Source of the DNA: a virus | Strand: one strand, 5' to 3' | DNA: 55,548 bases | Virus record (IMG/VR): IMGVR_UViG_3300021963_000157 | Coordinates: 1-55,548 of that record | Shown: positions 26,760 through 36,581 of the stretch, one piece after another | Numbering within the stretch: position 1 is the stretch's first letter | Layout: each line of letters begins with the position of its first letter | Program-made: the position numbers and the translations under genes | The notes under the pieces: model-generated | Seen by the model: only the letters and a program-made list of their open reading frames with translations | What the model was told of the DNA's origin: nothing | Databases searched by the model: none

Positions 26760-27335
26760 ATGACAGTACAGACTATACAATTTAGAACAGAATTTGGTTA
26801 CAGAAGCCCGGGATTCCTTGTAGACAAGGAAGGCGATCTAACGGCATTATCTGTAACAACAGCAAATCTCAATGCTACTACTATAAGCATCAGTGGATCA
26901 ACAATCATTGACACTGATCGACTAACTGAAAGTATTAGAGATAGTAGTTTAGAAACTCTTGGAGTTTTACAAAATTTAACAGTTAACGGTGATGTATTCT
27001 TAAAAAAGAATAACATAAACCGCTTATCAATAATCAACGGTCGAGTGGTTATTAATAGCCTAGCAACAGGAACCATAGACAATGTTGATCTCGGACAAAC
27101 TACGCCTGGAAAAATAGACACTTATCAATTAAACGTTGTAGATCATAACGGTGTTAACGGAGAATTTGTCGCAGACGGTGCTACTATATCATTTGATGCT
27201 GCTACAATTACAGGTACTGTTACATATATAGAAAATGTTTCGATAAACGCTGCTCCCACATCGGGCGAACACGCTACTCGAAAAGATTACGTAGACAACT
27301 CTGTCGTTGCTTTTGCAGTGGCATTTGGAGCCTAA
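26760..27335 (+). CDS. Small fibre-like structural protein, 191 aa
   Basis: Begins TIQFRTEFGYRSPGFLVDKE and contains the same shaft style as neighbouring fibres (LTALSVTTANLNATTISISG, LQNLTVNGDVFLKKNN). It ends with HATRKDYVDN, the phage-fibre motif (P)T(S)G.HAT(R/K)KDYVD that joins shaft modules to terminal domains. That motif is widely seen in tail fibres, supporting a structural role despite the small size. Start at 26760 follows an extended late promoter. It is nine bases from the 2695-codon gene and probably co-transcribed with it. Confidence 0.65.
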   Translation: MTVQTIQFRTEFGYRSPGFLVDKEGDLTALSVTTANLNATTISISGSTIIDTDRLTESIRDSSLETLGVLQNLTVNGDVFLKKNNINRLSIINGRVVINSLATGTIDNVDLGQTTPGKIDTYQLNVVDHNGVNGEFVADGATISFDAATITGTVTYIENVSINAAPTSGEHATRKDYVDNSVVAFAVAFGA

Positions 27336-27344
27336 GGATAGAAG

Positions 27345-30300
27345 ATGGCAAAGAAAAAAATAGACAATTATACATTCAGACCGGGAATTAGTTTCCTCGG
27401 CAATTTGTATCCAGACGAGTGGCAAAGTTTTTATGACAACGTGCCATTTATCAAAGCAGAGTTAACAGCTTATCTCAATTATAGGATAGATATCGACACT
27501 GACGTTAATTTATATCCTAATGCTGTACGTCTATTAGAAAACAACGTTAATTTTATTAAAGAAGAAGCCACAGCTTGGATAGCAACACAAGTAGCAGGAA
27601 ATTTCGCAGGATTTGTAGGTTATACCTATGACGTGGCTAAATGTAAACGAGATATTGGTTATGTCTTAGCAGCGTACATCCATGATATTCGATACGGTGG
27701 TAACGAAGATACTAGATCAGTTGTTGGAAAGTATTGGATTAATAACGAACCGCAAGTTGATGGAGACAGGCAAGCTGAAGTTAAAACTCATGAATTTATA
27801 AGAGATTTAATTACTGATTATATATTTCCACGTGCTGCCTATACTCCCCTTCAACTAGTTGCTACGAGATACACAGTTGCCCCATCGGCAGAAACAACCG
27901 CAGCGGCACGTATTGATACATTGTCTGCCGTTACTACCACAGTTATTGCCAACGGATTGTCTTCAATGCCTGCTATTTCTTATAAAGCAGCACCCTATGA
28001 AAATTATACTTTTAATTCTGAAAAATGTCAGCGAGATTTAGGATACGTATTAGATGCTTATCTACACGATCTAAGATACGGCGGTAATGAACAGACACGT
28101 TTTACCATACAAAAATATTACGATAACGGTGTATTACAAGTTGACGGCAGTGGCCAAGCAGAAGTTGAAGGTCACGAATTTATTAGAAATTTAATTATCA
28201 ATGGTGTAATGCAGAATCAAGCAGGAACAACATTGTATCCTGAAGCAGTAAGATTACTAACACTAAACAAATCATATCTACAAAATGAAATCGTTGGATG
28301 GATCGCCAACGAAGTTCTTGATGCTACCAAATGTGAAAGAGATATTGGATATCTTATAGACGGAGTAAAATTTGACATAGCATTAGGTACAAATTATAAT
28401 GCTCTATTCTTAGGACTAGCAGAATTTAATTCTATAGACAATGATTTCTTTGTCATAGATACTATACAAAGAACAAAAACAGCTATTGCCGCATTATCAA
28501 ACGTTGCTGCTAGCACAGCAGCAGTGGCTAGAAATAATGCTTTCTTCAACGAAGTTGTAGACATTATTGAAAACGGCAGAGAAAATGCCAACGAATTAAT
28601 ACTTGCCGAACCCAGCAATGCCACAGTTAGTAGGATCGCAGCTAAGAATCAGCTAGTTTCTAATAAGAATTTTTTAGCAGCAGAAGTTAATGCCTGGGTC
28701 GCAGAACAATATCCTGACGCTGATCATGATCCTGTAAAATGTGCTAGAGATGTCAAGTATGCTATTGACGCTCTTTGTTACGATATTCTATATGGCGGTA
28801 ATAGTGCTACCTACGATCAAGCTAGATTTTTCTTCTATAGTTTTGCTAACGGTACGACAGGCATTGATCCTACTCATCGACTACAAACAGTCGCAGCCTA
28901 TGTACATTTAAAACAAGTTGTTGGACAGATAGTATTAAATGAATTTGTTACAAAAACAGACGGCAACACCCTAACACAAAATCGTACTTTTCCTGCTGCT
29001 AACTCAGCAGATGCGACAATATGTCAAGACCTAGTACAGATCACTGCTACTGTTGTAGCAGCGACAACACAAACACAAGCTAATACTATATTATCAGGTA
29101 TAGTTAGAACAACTCCCGGTATTACTTTTGCCACAGCACCTTTACAAACTGCGTTCAATGCTATCACCACAGGAAAAACTTCAGTAATTAATGAAGTGGT
29201 AGTTTTCAAAGGATATACCTATGACGCAGCAAAGTGTGTTAGAGATTCTGGTTATGTGATAGATGCGTTAATATACGATTTAGAAAATAACGGTAATGAA
29301 GAATCAAGACGTATTGCTCAAAAATATTATATTGATGGAGTATTCCAGGTTGACGGATCTCGCATTCCGGAAATAGCCAGTTACAGATTTTTACAAGAAG
29401 TAATTGTTGATTATATTTTTCCAAGAGTCAACGCACCAGATTATCAAATAGTTTATCCACAGATATTAACAGCACCGTCGGCGGAGTCAGGTGCCTACGC
29501 AAGAATTACAGAACTTACCAACGTCTTTATTAATTTCTTAGAAGATGGTCCTACTAGCCTACCGGCAGTTTCTCCAAGAACTGTTCCATATCAAACAGTA
29601 GAAGAACAGATTGTAGATACTTCCAAGGCCTATGATCCAGAGGCAGGCACAGTAATTCTTACTCTTTCAAATAATTTAGTTAATATTATTGAACAAGGCG
29701 AAAGCAGTTTACCAGCTAAAGAAGCTGCGGGATATGGATTGATTAAATTCCAAGGGCCCATTCGACTTGAAGATCTATTACTAATCACAAATACCAGTAA
29801 AAATGTAGTTATATACAATTTTTCTACAAACACTGCCGGCGGCGATCTCGTGCCAGAGTTTGATGGAGACGATGATTTTGTAGCATTTAAACAAGTTACT
29901 GATAGGGTCGTACATCTGCGTCTAAACTCAGATACATCTACCATGGACGAAACTGACGAATTACAGATATTCGTTGAATCGGCCGAGATGAAAGTTCGTC
30001 CTTATGATTTTGGTACAGATGCTATTGAACGTCATAGAGTTGCTGCTCCACAGTCCATGCTTGACGCTGACTTTGAATACGGTCTACAACCAACTAAGTG
30101 GCAGGCTATTGGTATAGCTAGAGGATACCCTTCGGTTTACGAAATTCCTGGATCTGATTTTGAAGTAACAGCTATAACGTCCGATGCTTCTTTTCCAAGT
30201 AATGGCGTAGGTGCTTCAACAATCACAGTGACTACCGCAGCACCACATGGTTTATCCACAGGTACTCCAATAACCGTTGCTGGGCTCGATACAGCTATTT

Positions 30301-33300
30301 CTGGTATCAGTCGAGCAGAAGGTGCGTTTGTTATTGTAACAATTCCAACACCTACTACACTTACCTATTTTGCTAAATCAAGAGTAGGAAATACATCCGG
30401 AACAAGTCTAAAAACTACCTATACCCAGATAAGAAAAGGCGGTTTTTACACAGGTGCTTCTATCGGGTCACCAACGATAAACTTGTTATCAAACGGAACC
30501 TCTGGAACATTTGTTACTCAATTTGATACACCATCGGCAACATCAAAATTTGCTGTAGCCAGCGGAACTATTCCTAGCATAGGATCGCCAATGAATGCTG
30601 CGACTGGCATCGGATTTGGATCTCAGGTTACTGCTGTTGTCGGTTCTGGCGGAGTTATAGTAACTCCTACAGTGCTAGGAGATTATGCTCCTACGCTTTT
30701 AGGACTAACCACTCTTACAGTTGCCAGCACATCAGGCATAGTTATAGGTCTAGGTGCCAATGATCAAACAGGTTCTTCTACGTTTGTTGAATCAATTGTT
30801 GGAACAGATGTTACGTTTAATAGACCATTTTCTGGTGCTATCATTGGTAACACTACAACATATACTGAGTTAACAGGAACTAATGAAATTTCAATTGGCT
30901 CAGCGGCAACATTTAATGTTGTTGGTAATTCTTCAGGCTACATATCTGTGTCAGTTAACACGGGTGGATCTGATTATCAAGTAGGTGATGTTCTAAGAAT
31001 TTTAGGATCGGATTTATCTGGTACAAGTCCTGCTAATGATCTATTGATTACTGTAGCTACTGTTTCTAGCGGTTCTATTTTAACAGCAGATGTTATTTCT
31101 GGAACTAGTTTAATGTCTTCAGGTAATGAAACTATTAGCGGCATTAATAACAGTTCTTATACCGCTACTAGTCCAGATAGTACATTAGGATCAGGTGCTA
31201 CCTTTGATGTAACTAGAACAGGCACAGGATTTTCTTCAGTGATTAATGCCGGCGGCACAGGATATGTCAAAGGCACTGAATTCTTAATCTTAGGAACAGT
31301 GTTTACCAGTAATGCAACTCCTGCTAATGATGTGACTATTACCGCTACACAGACAACGTCAACATTTACTGGATTATTACAAGATGCTACCTCGTTGTCA
31401 GGTAGCTCGGCACAGTTTAATATTAGTAGAATTGGTGCTGTTTATACTAGTTTAGTAGTAGCATTTGCTGGTAGCGGTTATGCTAGCGGCGAAATCGTAA
31501 CTATATATGGCACACAACTTGGTGGTAATACCCCTTCAAACGATCTTCAAATACAAGTCGATAATATTGGCGGCAGCGGCGAAATTATTGCAGCATCATT
31601 AGTTAGTGGACTAATAGCTAATGAAAATGCTCCCGGTGTTATTTCTCAGATATCTACTGCAGGAACAGGAGATGATAGAACTACTATTAATAATGTTCCT
31701 GTGGTCATAGTTCCAGGTTCTGGTATTAACGGAGAGTTTACTATCACTAGGACTGCCAGCGGTTACACTAATATCATAGTGTCCGATGGCGGTACAGCAT
31801 ATCTACCAGGAAATAGGATTAGAATTTTAGGTAGCGATCTCGGCGGAGCCAATACAACCAATGATGCTATAGTATCGGTAACGTCTGTATCACCATCTAC
31901 AGGTGCCATCACAGCAGCTACAGTAACTGGATTAGGTGTAGCTGGGATTAATCTACAATTATATTCTTCTGTAACAGTCAGTGAATTTACTACAGCAACA
32001 ATTACTTCCGGTACAGGATTAGGGTTTGGTACATTAGCTACATTACAGATTATATTCCAAGAACCTCACGGAATTCCTCCAGGCGGATCGTTTATCGTTA
32101 CAGTCAGCTCAGATAATGGATCTAACAATCATTCATTAGCCAACGGTTCGTTCTCTGCTACACAAATTCCAACTCGAAACACCATTACCTTCCAAGCTAG
32201 ATCACCAGGTGTGATCACAGGTGCTCCTATAACAGGAGTGGTGTATCCAAGACCTGATAGCTTCTTTACACATAGACCGTTCGACGGCGGTGTTCAACTA
32301 GGCACTGGAGGCCCACAACATGGCGTACAGGCCATACGTCAAAGTAAAAAATATATCCGTTATCAATCTGGTAAAGGTGTTATGTATACCACAGGTGCGT
32401 TATTCGCACCTAGCTATGATGTATTGACTATACTTGCTACGGATGTCGAAGTAGGTGCCACTATAGAAATTACATTAGGTGACAACGATCACGGCCTACA
32501 ACGCGGTGCTGTTATACGCCTTAGCGGTGTAACAACCGGAGGATATGATGGCGATTATACCGTTGATGAAATCGTCAGCGAACGAACATTTAGAATTATT
32601 GCTACGAAACGAGTAGGAACTAGAAAACCCGCACTAAGTTTTAATTGTCAAATTTCTACTTTACGCTGGAAAGGTGCTGTTGTCCGTGCTGGAGTTTTTG
32701 ACGATCAAAATGGAATTTTCTGGGAATATGATGGACAGACTCTTTGGGCTGTTCAACGCACTTCTACGAAACAGTTAGCAGGAACTATTTCTGTAAACTC
32801 TGGTTCGAACAGAGTTACAGGGCTTAACAGTAGATTCCGAGATCAGATCAAAGCAGGCGATGCTGTCACCATTAGGGGTATGACACACATAGTAACACAC
32901 GTTGACAGCCAGACATCGATGACTGTTAACCCAGACTTCCGAGGTGTCAACAACGTATCAAATGCTAAAATGAGTTTAGTTTCAGAAGTTAGAGTACAGC
33001 AATCAAACTTTAATAAAGATCGACTAGATGGAACCGGGCCTAGCGGGTATGATTTAGATATCACAAAGATGCAGATGATTGGAATCCAGTATTCATGGTA
33101 CGGTGCTGGCTTTATTGATTTCATGTTAAGAGGTTCGGACGGTAATTATGTTTTCGCACATAGAATGAGAAACTCAAACATCAATACAGAAGCTTATATG
33201 CGTACTGGTAACCTGCCTGTTAGGTACGAAGTTTCAAATTATGGTGCTACTAGCAGCTTAGTCAGTGATATTAGCAATACTGCTGCAGTAGTATCACTCG

Positions 33301-35432
33301 CAAGCGTGGCGGGATTCCCAGAAACTGGTATCGTTTATATAGACAATGAAATGATTTCTTATACAGGAATCGATCGAACTCTAAACAGACTAACAGGTTG
33401 TACTAGATCTGCTCAATTGGATTTATTCATAGCAGGTGCTAATAGAAACTTCACAGCCGGCGTGGCAGCAGATCACAGTGCCGGAACTGGCGTTATTCTA
33501 ATGAACAACACTACAACGCCACTAATTAGCCACTGGGGTAGTGCTTTCCTAACAGACGGTTTGTTTGACTCAGATCGAGGATACATTTTTAACTATGCGT
33601 CTACTGGTCTAAGTGTTAGCACAACCAAAGCTACTGCGTTCTTGATTCGTCTAGCACCTAGTGTTTCAAATGCGGTAGTGGGCGATCTCGGTGATAGAGA
33701 ATTGTTAAACAGAGCTCAATTATTATTGAAAGAGATAGCTGTTACATCAGATACAGGCACAGGCGGTATCATCGTTGAAGGAGTGTTAAATCCTCAGAAC
33801 TATCCTTCAAACCCCAGCGACATTGTTTGGTCTGGATTAACAGGCGTTGCTGCCGGTGGCCAACCTAGCTTCGCACAGATCGCTCCTGGTGGTTCTGTAA
33901 ACTGGTCTGGTGGAGTAGCTCAGCCCACTGCTACTGCTACGGCATTGAATACGGTAACTGCTAACGTAACGGTACCTAATAAAACAGCATTCAATAGAGC
34001 TACAGGATCTTCATTCGTATACGCAACACAAGCCAGCTGGAATTCTTCAGGTGCCACTGCTGGATTCGCTATAGCAGCCTCGGATACTAAATTCCAATCA
34101 GGCACTACAGTATCATCTGTGGCCGCAAGTCCGAGTCCAGTAGCTACAACGTTAGGTGCGTTAACTTCTAGTATGCAGACGTTCTTTAGGTCAGTTAATA
34201 CGACTTTCCCACAAGGCAACGGTGTAACAGCAACATTATTTTTTAATAATCAAGGTTATGTTCCGTTTCCGGTCAATTCTAGAATTACCGTAACTGGTGT
34301 AAACCCTAACGCATATAATGGAACTTATATTGTAACAGGAGCAGGCAATAACTTTGTTCAATATAATTCAACAGCGACCGGAGCTAACAACAACGGAACT
34401 ATTTTTACAGCCTATGTAGCAGGACAAACTGCGTTAAACATCACGGAAGCCAGTTGGAATAATATGACCAATCCAGTAACACAAACTGGATTTAGTGTAA
34501 CTTCGGCATTCCCAGGAGGAACTACGGTATCGTCAGTGTCAGGCATACAAGGCACATCGCCTAACAGATATTATACTGTAACAATGAGCCAAGGATTAAG
34601 TGCTGATTTACCATTATCAGCTCAAACTATCAACACCGCGTTCGGCGGTTCTAGAACAACTACCAATAATCTGTTCTTTACAGCAGCGAGTTGGACAGCA
34701 CTACCAGTAGATGTTCCAGTGGCAGGTACATTAACCAACGACTCTGGTAAATTTACCGGTGGAACAACTATCTCTACTATCAGCGGATTACAAACATTTG
34801 GAGGGGTTGGCTACTACTCTGTGGTGTTTAGTAGTAATTGCATAGGTACACTAGCAGGCGGAACAACTGTGACCTTTGATACTATACCCTACTATACCTT
34901 GTTCATAACTAGAACCACAGCAGCGGCTGTAAATGCTAACAATACTATTACGCTATCGCTGGCACAAAATACCGCAGTGACTAACTTTGTTTATTTTACA
35001 CAAGCATCGTGGGAAACATTGGTATCGACCTATTCAGCAGGTGCCGGCACAGAAGTCTCTGATGCTAAATTTGCTGCGGGTACTCGCGTAGCCACAGTTA
35101 GTACTTTACGAAGCTTTGGGGGCACTGGCTACTACTCTGTAACATTTACGCAGACATCCAATGCTGTGGTAGCAGGTGCTAGTACTATTACATTTAAATT
35201 TGGACAACCACCGTATGCTTTACCAGGTGAACAGGTATTCTCGTTCATCAGCTTGCCGGGAAGTTCAGATAGTTTGGATCTTTCAGAATTGAAAGAATTA
35301 ACCAATACTACCTTAGGCGGTAGGGGTACATTCCCAAATGGTCCAGACGTATTGGCTATCAACATCTTTAAGGTATCTGGAACATCAGTTAACGCTAACA
35401 TTATTCTACGTTGGGGCGAAGCACAAGCCTAA
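27345..35432 (+). CDS. Giant modular tail/fibre protein (2695 aa)
   Basis: The longest gene in the window. Residues about 40-765 are helical modules with the signature YD..KC.RD.GY..DA...D...GGN, five copies near 27630, 28015, 28320, 28735 and 29220. Residues about 880-950 have a conserved block (GTDAIERHRVAAPQSML, EYGLQPTKWQAIGIARG). Nucleotides about 30880-31900 encode four copies of a 100-aa beta module ((A/S)TFN(V/I)..SGY...V..GG..Y..G..(L/I)RI.G..L.G..P.ND). Residues about 1640-1940 contain a globular block with KYIRYQSGKGVMYTTGA and MIGIQYSWYGAGFIDFML. Nucleotides 34000-35180 encode four ASW...F..GT.VS.(V/I) repeats. SD AAGGA precedes the ATG. I infer a very long virion appendage or baseplate-attached fibre; function unknown. 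Confidence 0.7.
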   Translation: MAKKKIDNYTFRPGISFLGNLYPDEWQSFYDNVPFIKAELTAYLNYRIDIDTDVNLYPNAVRLLENNVNFIKEEATAWIATQVAGNFAGFVGYTYDVAKCKRDIGYVLAAYIHDIRYGGNEDTRSVVGKYWINNEPQVDGDRQAEVKTHEFIRDLITDYIFPRAAYTPLQLVATRYTVAPSAETTAAARIDTLSAVTTTVIANGLSSMPAISYKAAPYENYTFNSEKCQRDLGYVLDAYLHDLRYGGNEQTRFTIQKYYDNGVLQVDGSGQAEVEGHEFIRNLIINGVMQNQAGTTLYPEAVRLLTLNKSYLQNEIVGWIANEVLDATKCERDIGYLIDGVKFDIALGTNYNALFLGLAEFNSIDNDFFVIDTIQRTKTAIAALSNVAASTAAVARNNAFFNEVVDIIENGRENANELILAEPSNATVSRIAAKNQLVSNKNFLAAEVNAWVAEQYPDADHDPVKCARDVKYAIDALCYDILYGGNSATYDQARFFFYSFANGTTGIDPTHRLQTVAAYVHLKQVVGQIVLNEFVTKTDGNTLTQNRTFPAANSADATICQDLVQITATVVAATTQTQANTILSGIVRTTPGITFATAPLQTAFNAITTGKTSVINEVVVFKGYTYDAAKCVRDSGYVIDALIYDLENNGNEESRRIAQKYYIDGVFQVDGSRIPEIASYRFLQEVIVDYIFPRVNAPDYQIVYPQILTAPSAESGAYARITELTNVFINFLEDGPTSLPAVSPRTVPYQTVEEQIVDTSKAYDPEAGTVILTLSNNLVNIIEQGESSLPAKEAAGYGLIKFQGPIRLEDLLLITNTSKNVVIYNFSTNTAGGDLVPEFDGDDDFVAFKQVTDRVVHLRLNSDTSTMDETDELQIFVESAEMKVRPYDFGTDAIERHRVAAPQSMLDADFEYGLQPTKWQAIGIARGYPSVYEIPGSDFEVTAITSDASFPSNGVGASTITVTTAAPHGLSTGTPITVAGLDTAISGISRAEGAFVIVTIPTPTTLTYFAKSRVGNTSGTSLKTTYTQIRKGGFYTGASIGSPTINLLSNGTSGTFVTQFDTPSATSKFAVASGTIPSIGSPMNAATGIGFGSQVTAVVGSGGVIVTPTVLGDYAPTLLGLTTLTVASTSGIVIGLGANDQTGSSTFVESIVGTDVTFNRPFSGAIIGNTTTYTELTGTNEISIGSAATFNVVGNSSGYISVSVNTGGSDYQVGDVLRILGSDLSGTSPANDLLITVATVSSGSILTADVISGTSLMSSGNETISGINNSSYTATSPDSTLGSGATFDVTRTGTGFSSVINAGGTGYVKGTEFLILGTVFTSNATPANDVTITATQTTSTFTGLLQDATSLSGSSAQFNISRIGAVYTSLVVAFAGSGYASGEIVTIYGTQLGGNTPSNDLQIQVDNIGGSGEIIAASLVSGLIANENAPGVISQISTAGTGDDRTTINNVPVVIVPGSGINGEFTITRTASGYTNIIVSDGGTAYLPGNRIRILGSDLGGANTTNDAIVSVTSVSPSTGAITAATVTGLGVAGINLQLYSSVTVSEFTTATITSGTGLGFGTLATLQIIFQEPHGIPPGGSFIVTVSSDNGSNNHSLANGSFSATQIPTRNTITFQARSPGVITGAPITGVVYPRPDSFFTHRPFDGGVQLGTGGPQHGVQAIRQSKKYIRYQSGKGVMYTTGALFAPSYDVLTILATDVEVGATIEITLGDNDHGLQRGAVIRLSGVTTGGYDGDYTVDEIVSERTFRIIATKRVGTRKPALSFNCQISTLRWKGAVVRAGVFDDQNGIFWEYDGQTLWAVQRTSTKQLAGTISVNSGSNRVTGLNSRFRDQIKAGDAVTIRGMTHIVTHVDSQTSMTVNPDFRGVNNVSNAKMSLVSEVRVQQSNFNKDRLDGTGPSGYDLDITKMQMIGIQYSWYGAGFIDFMLRGSDGNYVFAHRMRNSNINTEAYMRTGNLPVRYEVSNYGATSSLVSDISNTAAVVSLASVAGFPETGIVYIDNEMISYTGIDRTLNRLTGCTRSAQLDLFIAGANRNFTAGVAADHSAGTGVILMNNTTTPLISHWGSAFLTDGLFDSDRGYIFNYASTGLSVSTTKATAFLIRLAPSVSNAVVGDLGDRELLNRAQLLLKEIAVTSDTGTGGIIVEGVLNPQNYPSNPSDIVWSGLTGVAAGGQPSFAQIAPGGSVNWSGGVAQPTATATALNTVTANVTVPNKTAFNRATGSSFVYATQASWNSSGATAGFAIAASDTKFQSGTTVSSVAASPSPVATTLGALTSSMQTFFRSVNTTFPQGNGVTATLFFNNQGYVPFPVNSRITVTGVNPNAYNGTYIVTGAGNNFVQYNSTATGANNNGTIFTAYVAGQTALNITEASWNNMTNPVTQTGFSVTSAFPGGTTVSSVSGIQGTSPNRYYTVTMSQGLSADLPLSAQTINTAFGGSRTTTNNLFFTAASWTALPVDVPVAGTLTNDSGKFTGGTTISTISGLQTFGGVGYYSVVFSSNCIGTLAGGTTVTFDTIPYYTLFITRTTAAAVNANNTITLSLAQNTAVTNFVYFTQASWETLVSTYSAGAGTEVSDAKFAAGTRVATVSTLRSFGGTGYYSVTFTQTSNAVVAGASTITFKFGQPPYALPGEQVFSFISLPGSSDSLDLSELKELTNTTLGGRGTFPNGPDVLAINIFKVSGTSVNANIILRWGEAQA

Positions 35433-35436
35433 AAGG

Positions 35437-35464
35437 TTGACAAACAGACTCTTTGCTGTATAAT
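35437..35464 (+). promoter_or_regulatory. Consensus sigma70 promoter of the heptose cassette
   Basis: A perfect -35 TTGACA (35437-35442), a 16-base spacer and a perfect -10 TATAAT (35459-35464). It starts five bases after the giant fibre gene stops. The predicted start (about 35471) coincides with the ATG of the first cassette gene. It is the strongest promoter of host type visible in the window. Confidence 0.85.
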
Positions 35465-35470
35465 TACAGC

Positions 35471-35866
35471 ATGAGTCTGATTTTTGTTAACGGTTCTTTT
35501 GATATATTACATCCCGGACATATTGATCTTTTAAACTATGCTAAGAGTTTAGGAGACCATCTTATGGTTGGCATCGATTCAGACGATCGCATTCGCCACT
35601 TAAAAGGGTCTTCTCGACCAATCAACAATCAACGATATCGAGCACACATGCTCAAAAATCTAAAAGCAGTCGACGAGGTCGTGATATTTGACACTGATCT
35701 AGAACTCATAAATCTCGTTGCGGCCTGCGACATTATGGTTAAGGGCAGTGATTACATGGGTAAACCTATCGTAGGCCAAGAAGTCTGCGACGAAATTATA
35801 TTTTTTGATAGGCTATATGACTATTCTACAACAAAAATCATTCAGGATATTACTAATAGGCGATGA
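35471..35866 (+). CDS. hldE2-like (rfaE2): D-glycero-beta-D-manno-heptose 1-phosphate adenylyltransferase (HldE C-domain type), 131 aa
   Basis: Nucleotidyltransferase of the RfaE domain II type, which joins heptose-1-phosphate to AMP from ATP to make ADP-heptose. Residues 5-20 read FVNGSFDILHPGHIDL with the catalytic HPGH (14-17). SDDRIRHLKGSSRPIN and KNLKAVDEVVIFDTD follow in the expected order, then VKGSDYMGKPIVGQE and the closing YSTTKIIQDI. Length matches the domain alone (about 130 aa). I start at ATG 35471; an in-frame TTG at 35453 lies inside the promoter. No ribosome binding site precedes the ATG, so translation may be leaderless. The gene overlaps the kinase gene by 50 bases in another frame. 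Confidence 0.85.
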   Translation: MSLIFVNGSFDILHPGHIDLLNYAKSLGDHLMVGIDSDDRIRHLKGSSRPINNQRYRAHMLKNLKAVDEVVIFDTDLELINLVAACDIMVKGSDYMGKPIVGQEVCDEIIFFDRLYDYSTTKIIQDITNRR

Positions 35867-36581
35867 CTGTAACGATGTTTACACCTATGGGTATGTAAAC
35901 CGTATCAGTCCCGAAGCCCCGGTTCCTGTTTTCGAACCACACTATACTATCCACAAAGACGGTATGGCAGGTAATGTACGAAAAAATCTAGAAGCATTAG
36001 GCTGCGATGTTGATTTTCTAAGGGATAAAGACAGGGTCAGCGAGAAAAATAGGTTGATTGATGAACGCACCAAACAACAGATACTACGGGTAGATCGAGA
36101 TGTTGAAAGTACGCCCATTACCTTTGAAACAGCGATACCGCCTGTCTATGATGCTATCGTGATCAGTGATTATAACAAAGGCACAGTGACCTACGATCTT
36201 ATTGAAGATCTAGTTAAAGAAGTAAATGTACCGATCTTTATCGACACAAAGAAAACAGATCTAGCTCGACTGGCCGGCTGTTATGTAAAAATTAACAAAC
36301 TGGAACAAAGTCGTGCTACTAGCTATTTGCCCGACAATGATCATTTAATTGTTACACATGGGCGAGATGGTGCTCAATGGAACGGCTGGGTTTATCCGGC
36401 TGAAATAGTAGGTGATGTAACTGATGTATGCGGAGCAGGAGATACATTTTTAGCTGCTCTTGTTTATAAATTTTTAGAAACGACCCACATGCCTGACGCG
36501 ATAAAGTTTGCTAACAAAGCATCAGCGGTGACCGTACAACACGTAGGAGTTTATGCTCCAAGATTAGAGGAAATAAAATGA
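35817..36581 (+). CDS. hldE1-like (rfaE1): D-glycero-beta-D-manno-heptose 7-phosphate kinase (HldE N-domain type, PfkB fold), 254 aa
   Basis: Ribokinase/PfkB-fold kinase that phosphorylates heptose 7-phosphate at C1. LLIGDDCNDVYTYGYVNRIS then PEAPVPVFE (residues 12-40) is the RfaE domain I signature. DGMAGNVRKNLEALG (48-62) replaces the usual GGAANVA.N...LG, so one glycine is changed to DG. VTDVCGAGDTFLAAL (about 201-216) carries the anion hole and catalytic Asp. About 60 residues shorter than typical domain I. In most bacteria kinase and adenylyltransferase are one HldE chain with the kinase first; here they are separate, reversed in order and overlapping by 50 bases. Start ATG 35817 chosen over the earlier TTG at 35805. 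The 3' end overlaps the cupin gene by 4 bases. Confidence 0.85.
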   Translation: MTILQQKSFRILLIGDDCNDVYTYGYVNRISPEAPVPVFEPHYTIHKDGMAGNVRKNLEALGCDVDFLRDKDRVSEKNRLIDERTKQQILRVDRDVESTPITFETAIPPVYDAIVISDYNKGTVTYDLIEDLVKEVNVPIFIDTKKTDLARLAGCYVKINKLEQSRATSYLPDNDHLIVTHGRDGAQWNGWVYPAEIVGDVTDVCGAGDTFLAALVYKFLETTHMPDAIKFANKASAVTVQHVGVYAPRLEEIK

